In this document: positions 1 to 8,165 of the stretch, piece after piece
How positions within the stretch are numbered: the first letter of the stretch is position 1
How the letters are laid out: every line of letters starts with the position of its first letter
Assembly (NCBI RefSeq): GCF_003315245.1
Contig: NZ_QNRT01000002.1
Location: 301,245 to 365,244 of the forward strand
Length of the DNA stretch: 64,000 bases
DNA from: Arenicella xantha
GTDB taxonomy: Bacteria; Pseudomonadota; Gammaproteobacteria; Arenicellales; Arenicellaceae
Reading direction: 5' to 3'
Notes under the pieces: generated by a model
The model's input: only the letters and a program-made list of their open reading frames with translations
Database searches by the model: none
Told to the model about the DNA's origin: nothing
Program-made: the position numbers and the translations under genes

Positions 1-124
1 TCATATCATAGTCCAATAATTAGTGTGACGTTAAGCCTTGTTTATAAGCCACATTTATAATGATGTCGCATCTAAACATCCTAACTAGTTTTAACTTTCT
101 AACTACACAACGGAGTCGCATATC

Positions 125-340
125 ATGCGCAAACACAGCTCAAAATCCGACCATCAAAGCGAAGAATTGTTGTTCGGCGATTTTGAAGACATGTCTGAAG
201 ACCAGTTCTTCGAACAGTTTGAAAAGAAGGATAGCCGAAAAAGTAGCAAACGCAAGCGTGATGCTAGACGACAAATTGAAAGGTACAACGAAGATCGAGA
301 GCTTGCTCGATGGATCAACGACTACCACTTAGAAGCGTAA
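125..340 (+). CDS. Small charged protein, PA3496-like
   Basis: This 71-residue protein has an acidic first half (Glu/Asp/Phe-rich around residues 12-35) and a strongly basic second half. It ends in a predicted helix, RRQIERYNEDRELARWINDY. That tail resembles the small PA3496-type proteins of gammaproteobacteria, where a short basic Arg/Lys stretch is followed by an IE-Y-E-R-L helix; their function is not established. The start is supported by GGAG at 112-115, nine bases upstream of the ATG. There is no signal peptide or membrane segment, so it should be cytoplasmic, and the basic stretch could bind nucleic acid (inference). A longer reading frame at 60-332 overlaps it but lacks such a ribosome site and has no coherent composition. 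Confidence 0.55.
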   Translation: MRKHSSKSDHQSEELLFGDFEDMSEDQFFEQFEKKDSRKSSKRKRDARRQIERYNEDRELARWINDYHLEA

Positions 341-504
341 CGTACAGTTAGACGTCGACACTAGCTACACACACACCACGTGTATAACTTTGACGGCTAA
401 TTAGGTAATAACTAGATCAGGTTTAGCTGATGACTGGCTATCGTCAATTAGACCTATCTACCGGCTACAAGCAATTACATTCACCAGCAATCGCGGCCAC
501 GGTG

Positions 505-538
505 TGAAAAGCGGCTCCGTCACAACTTGGGAGCCGCT
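505..538 (-). terminator. Hairpin terminator downstream of the glucosidase gene
   Basis: A perfect 9-bp stem (510-518 with 530-538, arms AGCGGCTCC/GGAGCCGCT) encloses an 11-base loop. Read on the minus strand it is followed by TTTT, so it can end the symporter-glucosidase transcript. On the plus strand it is followed by only GTTT, so bidirectional use is possible but weak. Confidence 0.55.
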
Positions 539-612
539 GTTTAACCCAGACACCGATCCAAACTACCTACCTTCCATGGATGGTACTAAATAATAAATCA
601 AAATTAGGCTTC

Positions 613-2004
613 TCAATCAAGATTACGCTTTAACATTTTGCTGAACCATAAAGCGCTGTTTTTAGGCGTTCGCCTAAATGTTTTGAAGTCGACATGGTGT
701 AATCCGAAGCGCTTTTGGTATCCTTGCGCCCATTCAAAATTATCCAACAGCGACCATGCAAAATAGCCTTTTAGATTAACCCCGTTGTCAATAGCATTTG
801 CACACTCCTCTAAGTAGCTCGCATAGTAGTCAATTCGTCGCTGATCGTTGACACTGCCATCTACAAGTTCGTCATCATAAGCACAACCATTCTCGGTAAT
901 ATATAACGCGGGATTATCATATCTAGCGGCTATCCACTCTAATAGTTTACGACAACCCCACGGCACGACGGCCCACTGCATGTCGGTTTTCTCCCAGTCT
1001 TTATCAACCGTCAGATCAATCCCTTGGTCTTCAGATAAACCGCCGTTGCCGTAAACATTTTGATCCTTTACGTCACCGTCAGACTCCGATGCAAGCATCG
1101 TGGTGTAATGATTAAGACCAAAAAAATCAGAAGAACCTTGTATTAGTGCTTTGTGCTCGGGAGTCATTTCTGGCAACCGATCTGCAACCTTATCGCGCAT
1201 TGCTTGAGGGTAATCTCCCAAATAAATCGGATCGGCAAACCAACCTAAAAAGAACTCAAGTGCGCGCTGCGCTGCAGCATGATCTTGCGGATCATTCGTT
1301 AACGGCTCGCGCCAATCACAATTATTAGTAATGCCAATCACTCCACCTTGAGTCGATTGAAATTGTTCACGATAGATTTTTACGGCTTTACCATGCGCTA
1401 ATAACAAATTGTGAGCAACTTGGTATGGCTCGGAATTTGAGCTATGCCCAGGCGCAAACACACCTTGGCCATGACCCAACACCGAGACGACCCAGGCTTC
1501 GTTAATGGTGATCCAGTGCTTAACTCGATCGCCATACTGCTCAAAACACAATTGCGCATAGTCAGCAAATAGACCAGAAGTCTTTTCGCCCATCCAACCA
1601 CCGTCTGATGTCTGCAGGTCATCAGGCAGATCCCAATGATAGAGTGTAACCCACGGCTGAATGCCATGCGACAAACAGCAATCAATTAAGCGATTGTAAA
1701 AATCAATACCGGCTTGATTTACATTGTCGCGCGTGCCGTTTGGTAACAACCTAGGCCACGAGATAGAAAAACGATATGCGCCGACGCCCATATTCGCCAT
1801 GAGTTTCACGTCTTCGGCGAAGCGATGAAAGTGATCGCAGGCTTGCTCGCCACTGTCACCGTTAACAACATTGCCCGGAATGTCACAAAAAGCATCCCAA
1901 ATTGACCGGCCTCGGCCGCCTTGATTTGCACCGCCTTCGATTTGGTAAGCCGACGTAGCGGTTCCCCATATAAAGTCATCAGGAAATCGATTAATTAGCG
2001 ACAT
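613..2004 (-). CDS. bglA: Glycoside hydrolase family 1 beta-glucosidase
   Basis: A 463-residue single-domain GH1 (beta/alpha)8-barrel enzyme that hydrolyses beta-glucosides such as cellobiose, probably in the cytoplasm since no signal peptide is visible. Family signatures are present in order: N-terminal FIWGTATSAYQIEGG at residues 11-25, catalytic acid/base Glu169 in ITINEAW, and nucleophile Glu371 in YITENG. The usual NEP at the acid/base site is NEA here, a tolerated variation. Length is typical (about 440-470). The start lies two bases after the stop of the upstream symporter gene, and its ribosome site AAAGGAG sits inside the last symporter codons, so the two are translationally coupled. 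Together they form a sugar uptake and cleavage unit likely controlled by the neighbouring LacI regulator. Exact substrate preference cannot be read from sequence. Confidence 0.93.
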   Translation of the reverse strand: MSLINRFPDDFIWGTATSAYQIEGGANQGGRGRSIWDAFCDIPGNVVNGDSGEQACDHFHRFAEDVKLMANMGVGAYRFSISWPRLLPNGTRDNVNQAGIDFYNRLIDCCLSHGIQPWVTLYHWDLPDDLQTSDGGWMGEKTSGLFADYAQLCFEQYGDRVKHWITINEAWVVSVLGHGQGVFAPGHSSNSEPYQVAHNLLLAHGKAVKIYREQFQSTQGGVIGITNNCDWREPLTNDPQDHAAAQRALEFFLGWFADPIYLGDYPQAMRDKVADRLPEMTPEHKALIQGSSDFFGLNHYTTMLASESDGDVKDQNVYGNGGLSEDQGIDLTVDKDWEKTDMQWAVVPWGCRKLLEWIAARYDNPALYITENGCAYDDELVDGSVNDQRRIDYYASYLEECANAIDNGVNLKGYFAWSLLDNFEWAQGYQKRFGLHHVDFKTFRRTPKNSALWFSKMLKRNLD

Positions 2005-2006
2005 GG

Positions 2007-3848
2007 TTATGCTCCTTTAACAACATCTTGCGGCAATCGGTCGAACCATGTCTTTTTGAGCACGATAGTGCTGACAATCGCGATACCGGCAGTAACAACT
2101 AACGGCAAACCTGATTTAAGGACAATAAATATCGGTAGAATCACCAATGAGGTCTGCCAAATAACCCCAATAAATACGTTAAACGCGTCGCGCTTAAAAT
2201 TATCATTTGGCGCAAAACTCGGGTCTTCAGCCATCACCTTGTCGCGAATCGGCCCCCAAAAGCCCCAGGGTTTTACGTTTTTGTAAAATGCTTTTAGCGT
2301 TTCATCGTCCACCGGCTTGGTCAATAAGGTGCCGGCTATACAACCAATTACCGCGAGCAACAACATCAACGGGAATGTATAAAGGTCAAATACTCCTTCG
2401 AAGATATATCGAAACGTTAACGCCGGGACTAATCCGCCAACCATACCCCAGAAAAAACCAGTGCCATTAAATCTCCACCAGTACCACTTTAATACATTAG
2501 CGGCGACGTAGCTGCCGTATAGGCCCGACACGATCCATTGCAAAATATTGTTTACGTTGCCAGCAAAGAATCCCAATACAATACTGACCGAGACCATGAG
2601 CAATCCGGCGCTCCAGTTGATTCTCGTTATAGTTTTAGCATTGGCTTCAGGGTTAATGTGCTTCAGGTAGATATCATTAACCAAGTACGCCTGCGTAGCG
2701 TTAAGCGTGCCGGCAAAAGTTGACATAAAGGCCGCTAATAAGCCAGCCAACAACAGGCCAAGCACACCTGAAGGAACAAATTCGTTAATCGCTGATGGCA
2801 ATATTTGCTCGAAATCGATCTGCCCGTTCACCATCAAATCTAGCTTGTCAAAATTCAACACGGCCAAAACCCCAAATCCGGCGATCATGAAGTACCTTAG
2901 TGGCATTAAAATCAAGCTCACCGAGCCGCTCATTAGTGCTGCTTCGCGTGGGGATTTAGTGGACAATATCTTCTGCATGTCGTAATTCGGCGCAGGCCCC
3001 GCCATGCTGACCAACACACCTTTGAAAATCATCATCATGAAAAAGATATGAAAGATTCCAAAATTGTCGCTCACGATTTTGTCGTTAACCTCTGGGATAA
3101 TACGCCCCCAATCAAGCGATGAACTGGTTCCAAAAAATGGCGTCAACCAACCATCAGGAACCAATAAGGACTGATCTCCCAACGCATTCATGGCTATAAC
3201 ACCGATTACAATTGCCGCTATAGCCATTAACACAAACTGAATCACATCGGCCCAAACAATACTCATCATGCCGCCCAGCACCGAATAGAAAACAGCGAAA
3301 CAGGTTAGCACCACTCCGTAGAAATGCGGCACATATTGAGGCGAGACGGAAAACGGCAAATACGCCGAAACGACTTCCCATGGTAAAAATATCTCTACGA
3401 ATTTACCGACCCCAATGAAGCCATAGGCTAAATAGCCAAGACCAAGCAGGATCGCAAATACCACGATCACGGTGTGGGATAATTGTGCGCCGGTACCATG
3501 GCCAAATCGCGTGCCAATCCATTCAGCACCAGTCGAGACATTCGAACGACGTAACCACATCGACAAAAAGACCATCAAAAAGATCTGGTTGAACACTGGC
3601 CATAACCATGGAATCCAAGCGCTCTTGAGCCCGTAAACAAACAATAGAGTGACAAGCCACATGGTGCCGGAGATATCAAACATACCCGACGCGTTCGACA
3701 AACCGAGCATATACCAAGGCAGCTTATTGCCCCCCAACATATAGTCTTTCTTTGATCTTTCGGCGCGCTTCTTTAGCACTAATCCAATCACTACCGTAGC
3801 GAGCAAATACGCTACGATAATCGAAAAATCCAGCATTGATAGTTGCAT
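2007..3848 (-). CDS. Sodium:solute symporter (SSS/SLC5 family), probable sugar transporter
   Basis: About 613 residues of mostly hydrophobic sequence with 13-14 apparent membrane spans, beginning with LDFSIIVAYLLATVVIGL. The sequence has the look of SGLT-type sodium/sugar symporters: GGMMSIVWADVIQFVLM in the central region and a long C-terminal part with further spans. It would import a sugar with Na+ across the inner membrane. The frame opens at 3884, but the ATG at 3848 has GGAG six bases upstream and begins just before the first span, so I chose it. The 3' end is coupled to the GH1 glucosidase gene. A good -10 box and a LacI-type operator lie 65-95 bases upstream. The substrate is inferred from the glucosidase partner, so a glucoside or glucose is likely. 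Confidence 0.88.
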   Translation of the reverse strand: MQLSMLDFSIIVAYLLATVVIGLVLKKRAERSKKDYMLGGNKLPWYMLGLSNASGMFDISGTMWLVTLLFVYGLKSAWIPWLWPVFNQIFLMVFLSMWLRRSNVSTGAEWIGTRFGHGTGAQLSHTVIVVFAILLGLGYLAYGFIGVGKFVEIFLPWEVVSAYLPFSVSPQYVPHFYGVVLTCFAVFYSVLGGMMSIVWADVIQFVLMAIAAIVIGVIAMNALGDQSLLVPDGWLTPFFGTSSSLDWGRIIPEVNDKIVSDNFGIFHIFFMMMIFKGVLVSMAGPAPNYDMQKILSTKSPREAALMSGSVSLILMPLRYFMIAGFGVLAVLNFDKLDLMVNGQIDFEQILPSAINEFVPSGVLGLLLAGLLAAFMSTFAGTLNATQAYLVNDIYLKHINPEANAKTITRINWSAGLLMVSVSIVLGFFAGNVNNILQWIVSGLYGSYVAANVLKWYWWRFNGTGFFWGMVGGLVPALTFRYIFEGVFDLYTFPLMLLLAVIGCIAGTLLTKPVDDETLKAFYKNVKPWGFWGPIRDKVMAEDPSFAPNDNFKRDAFNVFIGVIWQTSLVILPIFIVLKSGLPLVVTAGIAIVSTIVLKKTWFDRLPQDVVKGA

Positions 3849-3910
3849 CCAAATCTCCGGCAGGACGTACAGCTTGCTAAACAAGCCAACCGTAGCCCTA
3901 TATTTTTATA

Positions 3911-3940
3911 ATTATAATTTAGTTAAGGTAATCGTTTACC
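3911..3940 (-). promoter_or_regulatory. Promoter and LacI-type operator of the symporter-glucosidase operon
   Basis: On the minus strand a perfect TATAAT lies at 3916-3911, and the position 17 bases further upstream is a poor -35. Over the spacer and -35 lies the inverted repeat GGTAA-TCGT-TTACC at 3927-3940, containing the AA-N-CG-N-TT core typical of LacI-family operators. A repressor bound here would block polymerase. The same sequence, with small changes, recurs at 4364-4376 before the lacI-type gene. Confidence 0.6.
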
Positions 3941-4503
3941 ATTATCGCTTAATAGCCGCTAACATTTCCAGCTTAATAAAAATTATTTTCAACTAGATGT
4001 TAAATTCGGATCTAGACGAACCAAGCTAAACCCACCTCAGCCATAAGAAATAAGTCTTCAACTCCGTCAATAACAGCCTTAGCCTGGCGCTTTAGAGAAA
4101 ACAAATGTGACCATTTATTTTTATTTATTTTCAATCACTTAAAAAAGATTATTAACACTAAAACTCCAGTGACAATAAAGCCACAGCGATCAATATCAGA
4201 GCGAATTTTACCGAGTGTAAATCGTGAATCGCCCACCCTAATATCTCGAAATTTCGTACAAATTGCCTATTAACTAATTTGCGACCTTCGCTATTTAGCG
4301 GCAATATCTATGCCCATCCACTGTACAGAGAGGACCTTTTTCACCTCACCAAAGTCAAAATAAGGAAATCGTTTCCATTTTTACCAATAGAATCGCCTGC
4401 AATTCGGTCAAACCGAGCGAAGTCCTCACGTCTGTTATTTCTTCCCCACCGAAATCCTGTTAGAGTCTTGCGAAACAAACTCGTCAACCCACTTAGTAAG
4501 TCT
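3941..4503. other. Divergent intergenic region between symporter and LacI regulator
   Basis: This AT-rich region holds no convincing gene. An open frame runs in from 4279 and joins the regulator gene, but its translation before 4504 is not conserved-looking and precedes the normal LacI N-terminus. The only clear element besides the upstream operator is the second operator-like site at 4364-4376. Confidence 0.5.
4364..4376 (+). promoter_or_regulatory. Second LacI-type operator, upstream of the regulator gene
   Basis: The sequence GGAAA-TCG-TTTCC is an inverted repeat. It matches the site at 3927-3940 when flanks are included (AAGG-T/A-AATCGTTT, then CCATT in both), with one substitution and one missing base. 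It lies 128 bases before the regulator ATG, consistent with autoregulation, and 424 bases from the first site, so looping is possible (inference). Confidence 0.55.
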
Positions 4504-5532
4504 ATGGCAAAAATCGGAATCAAGGAGCTCGCCAAAATTGCTGGCGTATCTACCGCGTCAGCTTCTCGCGCATTGAGTAATCCGAGTCGAGTGTCAAAAA
4601 AAATGCGCGACAAGGTACAGGCCGCTGCACTTGAGATCGGCTACAGCCCAAATAGACTCGGCGCCAGTTTGCGCACTTCTAAGTCAGGCAACATAATTGC
4701 CATTATTCCAGACATCAGCGATACATTTAACTCAGGAGTAATTCAATCTCTCGAGCGCGCCGCCGCAGATCGCGGATACTCGGTTCTGTTTGGTGATACA
4801 CAAGGGTTGAGGTCTCGAGAGTTAGTCTACGGCAGCATGGTAAAGTCACGACAAGCCGATGGCATTATCGTTCTCTCGCACCGCCTACCCTTCGAAGATC
4901 GCGACCTCGCCTCTGAGCACTTTGTGTTGCCACCACTAGTGAATTCCTGTGAGTTTGCTGAATCGTCACTGATAGACACCAGCACAATCCCTTGGGTCTC
5001 AATCGACAATGTGCAGGCAGGGCGCGACGCGGTGGAACACTTATTGTCATTAGGCCACAAAAAAATCGCAGTAATTACAGGCGACCCAGAATCTCCAAGT
5101 TCACAACAACGTTTGGAAGGCTATAAAGCAGCGTTGGAAAACGCCGGCGTGGAGCTAACCGCTGATTTAATACATGAGGGCGAGTACACGCTAGAGGCTG
5201 GAGTGCGAGTCACGGAAACTATTTTATTGGCTAAAAACCGCCCCACTGCGATCTTTTGCATGTGCGATGAAATGGCACTAGGTTGTATCGCCACGTTAAA
5301 AAGACACGGCTTTAGTGTGCCTCAAGATATGTCTGTGGTTGGTTTTGATGACATTCGTTTTGCTGAATATTTATCGCCGACGCTAACCACTATCCGTCAG
5401 CCTGTTGAAGAGATTGGCCGAACTTGCGCGAATATATTGCTGGATATTATTGATTGTGAGCCTCTCGACAATCCGAAACACATTCTACCGCACGAACTAA
5501 TGGTGCGAGATAGCTCAGCAAGACTTCGCTGA
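4504..5532 (+). CDS. LacI-family transcriptional regulator
   Basis: A 342-residue LacI/GalR repressor. The N-terminal helix-turn-helix is clear: IKELAKIAGVSTASASRALS, then a hinge helix region around YSPNRLGASLRT, followed by a periplasmic-binding-protein-like effector domain with GFDDIRFAEYLSPTLTTIRQP near the C-terminus. I placed the start at ATG 4504, because family members begin just before the IKELA helix and the upstream 75 codons look non-coding; the ribosome site is weak. It is divergent from the symporter/GH1 operon, and matching operators lie before both, so it most likely represses that operon until a sugar (or its phosphate) binds. The inducer identity is not visible. Confidence 0.92.
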   Translation: MAKIGIKELAKIAGVSTASASRALSNPSRVSKKMRDKVQAAALEIGYSPNRLGASLRTSKSGNIIAIIPDISDTFNSGVIQSLERAAADRGYSVLFGDTQGLRSRELVYGSMVKSRQADGIIVLSHRLPFEDRDLASEHFVLPPLVNSCEFAESSLIDTSTIPWVSIDNVQAGRDAVEHLLSLGHKKIAVITGDPESPSSQQRLEGYKAALENAGVELTADLIHEGEYTLEAGVRVTETILLAKNRPTAIFCMCDEMALGCIATLKRHGFSVPQDMSVVGFDDIRFAEYLSPTLTTIRQPVEEIGRTCANILLDIIDCEPLDNPKHILPHELMVRDSSARLR

Positions 5533-5570
5533 GCCATCATCAAACTTATCCGTATATGCAGTAAGCCCGC

Positions 5571-7202
5571 TTAGACGCTATCTGAAAACCGGTAGTCAGC
5601 AAACTGGTCACGCAGCTTCATCTTATGAATTTTGCCGGTTGCTGTGTGCGGAAGCTCATCAACAAAAGCGACTTCTTCAGGCATCCACCATTTTGCGACC
5701 TTGCCATCCATGAAATCAAGAATTTCCTGAGGCGACACCTCAACCCCGGGCTCTTTAACAACAATCAACAAAGGCCGCTCATCCCATTTAGGATGAACAA
5801 CACCAATAACCGCCGCTTCGGCGACCGCTTCATGACCTACCGCGCAATTCTCCAGATCGATTGACGATATCCACTCGCCGCCAGACTTAATAACATCTTT
5901 GGTGCGGTCAGTAATAACCATATTGCCATCTGGGTTGATACTTGCCACGTCACCAGTATCGAACCAACCTTGGCTATCCAAAGCGGAATCATCATGTTTA
6001 AAGTACCGCTCAACAACCCAAGGTCCTTTAACCTTAAGCGCGCCGAACGCGACGCCATCCCAGGGCTGCTCAACATCATTTTCGTCGACAATCTTCATCG
6101 ACACACCAAACACTGGTCGCCCGGCCCGAACGCGAAGCTGGTCGTATTCGGCATCGCTATAATGTGATCGCGGATGCTTAGGGGCATTGAAGGTACCTAG
6201 CGGAGCCATTTCAGTCATCCCCCAACCGGTTACCGTGGTAACCCCATGATTTTGTTCAAAATCATGCATAATACTGAGCGGGCAAGCCGAGCCGCCAACA
6301 CCGACACGCTGCAGAGATTCAACTGTCTTACCAGCTTTTTTCAAGTAAGTTAACAATGCCAACCAAACCGTAGGCACGCCAACCGCATACGTCACGCCTT
6401 CTTCAGAGATCAGCCGATGCAGGGTTTCACCATCGCCCATTTTGGATCCAGGAAAAATAAGTTTAAAGCCAGCCAGTGCCGCTGAGTAAGGCATATTCCA
6501 AGCGTTTACATGAAACATAGGCACAATCGGTAATGCCACATCGTGGGCGCCCAACCCCATACCGTCGCTTAAGCAACAAGCATAGGACTGCAGCACCAAT
6601 GAACGGTGCGAGTACAACACACCTTTAGGGTTTCCGGTAGTGCCCGAGGTGTAACACAACGAACATGCGGTAGTTTCATTCAATTCAGGCCATTCAAAAT
6701 CTGCCGACTGCTCAGCCAGCAACGTTTCATAACAGTAAACAGACTCTAAGGTAGTGTCAGGCATAGAAGCTTCGTCGGACATCACGATAAAGCCTTTTAC
6801 GTTTGGAATCGAGGTTGATATGGCCTCAAGTAAAGGCAAGAACATCGGGTCGACAAGTAAGTATTGGTCTTCGGCATGATTAATGATGTAAACCAATTGC
6901 TCGGGGAATAAGCGCGGATTAATCGTGTGACACACTGACCCGCTGCAAGCAACGCCGTAATAGACTTCCATATGACGGTAATCGTTCCAAGCTAAGGTGC
7001 CAACCACCTCCCCTTGCTTAACACCTAGCTGTTGTAGAGCGTTGGCCAACTGACCTGCACGATCGTAGCACTCAGCTTGTGTGTATACATGACGAGGGTT
7101 GTCGTGGGTAACGGAGACAATTTCACTGTCCCCATTAATAGCTCTACCGTGCCGCATCAACGCGGTAATAGTGAGCTGCTCGTCCATCATTAATCCAAGC
7201 AT
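5571..7202 (-). CDS. Fatty acid-CoA ligase (AMP-forming, AlkK/FadD-like)
   Basis: A 543-residue ANL-superfamily acyl-CoA synthetase that activates a carboxylic acid through an acyl-adenylate to its CoA thioester in the cytoplasm. The ATP-binding P-loop [11 protein letters not shown] lies near residues 184-194, followed by GWGMTEMAP, the adenylate motif [13 protein letters not shown], the hinge [15 protein letters not shown], and the C-terminal catalytic lysine in [11 protein letters not shown]. Overall pattern and length resemble medium/long-chain fatty acid ligases of the AlkK type. AGGAGG stands five bases before the chosen ATG, so the start is firm. It is monocistronic and faces the LacI gene. 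Chain-length preference cannot be stated from sequence. The acyl-CoA dehydrogenase further along may use similar substrates. Confidence 0.9.
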   Translation of the reverse strand: MLGLMMDEQLTITALMRHGRAINGDSEIVSVTHDNPRHVYTQAECYDRAGQLANALQQLGVKQGEVVGTLAWNDYRHMEVYYGVACSGSVCHTINPRLFPEQLVYIINHAEDQYLLVDPMFLPLLEAISTSIPNVKGFIVMSDEASMPDTTLESVYCYETLLAEQSADFEWPELNETTACSLCYTSGTTGNPKGVLYSHRSLVLQSYACCLSDGMGLGAHDVALPIVPMFHVNAWNMPYSAALAGFKLIFPGSKMGDGETLHRLISEEGVTYAVGVPTVWLALLTYLKKAGKTVESLQRVGVGGSACPLSIMHDFEQNHGVTTVTGWGMTEMAPLGTFNAPKHPRSHYSDAEYDQLRVRAGRPVFGVSMKIVDENDVEQPWDGVAFGALKVKGPWVVERYFKHDDSALDSQGWFDTGDVASINPDGNMVITDRTKDVIKSGGEWISSIDLENCAVGHEAVAEAAVIGVVHPKWDERPLLIVVKEPGVEVSPQEILDFMDGKVAKWWMPEEVAFVDELPHTATGKIHKMKLRDQFADYRFSDSV

Positions 7203-7478
7203 TTAAGCCTCCTAATATTGGATTGTCATCGTAAGGGACTGTTGTCAGTCCACGTTTTATTATTGAGTTTTGATGTTATCACGGTACCTAAACTTGTGTG
7301 TAATTTGCGTATCGAAGACGCAATTTCAGCCTAAACTACGAGTCCAAAGAAACATTCTGCTACAACGCCCCGAAAGAGCACGAAAAAACATGCGGGACAG
7401 CCCTTTGCAAACCGGTTGATTTACGATACCTTCCGTCTTCACGTCGATCTGCATACAAGCTAATACGGACCTCAAATT

Positions 7479-7904
7479 ATGCCTATAGAGCACAAAGCCG
7501 CCGCCACCAGCCCCACCGCCAAAGCACTTGAAAACCGCACCTTTGGGTTAATCTTTGCTGGGATATTCGCGGTGATAGCTCTAATTCCCTTAATAAATGG
7601 CAATTCTATAACTATTTGGGCTGCGATCTTATCCGGCCTTATGGCGTTGTCAGCACTGTTACTGCCGACATTATTGACGCCACTCAATACTCTGTTTCAG
7701 AAGTTTGGCTTGGTGATGCATAAAATCACTAATCCTATTTTTATGGGCTTAGTATTCTTTGGCACGGTGCTGCCAACTGGCCTAATTATGCGGCTACTGG
7801 GCAAAGACCCCATGCACCGAAAATTAGACCCAGCAGCGGACTCATACTGGATAGCGCGCGAGACTCACCTAGTGACTAAAGACTCGTTCGACAACCAATT
7901 TTAG
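7479..7904 (+). CDS. SxtJ-family membrane protein
   Basis: A 141-residue protein with three or four hydrophobic segments: about residues 23-40, 46-70 and 86-107. The C-terminal signature LPTGLIMRLLGKDPMHRKLD followed by ADSYWIARET is the pattern I recognise from SxtJ-family proteins, named after a gene of unknown function next to the carbamoyltransferase in cyanobacterial saxitoxin clusters. It is followed by a DUF5989 gene and a carbamoyltransferase gene, an arrangement found in many bacteria unrelated to saxitoxin. A role in anchoring or presenting the carbamoyltransferase or its substrate at the membrane is a guess. The ribosome site is weak, but the ATG fits the start of the conserved region. 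Confidence 0.78.
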   Translation: MPIEHKAAATSPTAKALENRTFGLIFAGIFAVIALIPLINGNSITIWAAILSGLMALSALLLPTLLTPLNTLFQKFGLVMHKITNPIFMGLVFFGTVLPTGLIMRLLGKDPMHRKLDPAADSYWIARETHLVTKDSFDNQF

Positions 7905-8008
7905 AGCGCCCCATCTTACGCAACTAACATACGAAAGCTAACGTCGACAACCGCAATCAATAAGCCTTGGCATGTACATTACGCTGAGCGCGACACAAGG
8001 AACCAACA

Positions 8009-8158
8009 ATGGAACTAATTAAAGAACTCTGGAAATTCATGAAGGTACGCAAGAAATTTTGGCTATTGCCCATTATGGTCTTTGCTCTATTACTTGGTGG
8101 TTTGGTGATCTTTGCCCAAGGCTCCCCACTTGCACCGTTCATTTACACTCTATTTTAG
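8009..8158 (+). CDS. DUF5989 (SxtK-like) small membrane protein
   Basis: This 49-residue protein is too short for ordinary gene calling but is convincing. It starts MELIKELWKFMKVRKKFWLL, has a single membrane helix, and ends with the conserved QGS-LAPFIYTLF tail typical of DUF5989 proteins. AAGG lies eight bases before the ATG. It sits between the SxtJ-family gene and the carbamoyltransferase, and its stop lies seven bases before the carbamoyltransferase start, so the three are surely co-transcribed. The basic KVRKK patch should face the cytoplasm. The function is unknown. Its strict linkage to carbamoyltransferases in other genomes suggests a small subunit or membrane tether (inference). Confidence 0.85.
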   Translation: MELIKELWKFMKVRKKFWLLPIMVFALLLGGLVIFAQGSPLAPFIYTLF

Positions 8159-8165
8159 CCTACCC

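Noticed and set aside
4279-4503. N-terminal extension of the LacI-family gene (75 codons)
   Set aside because: Family members begin just before the helix-turn-helix; the extension has no conserved-looking residues and contains the second operator.
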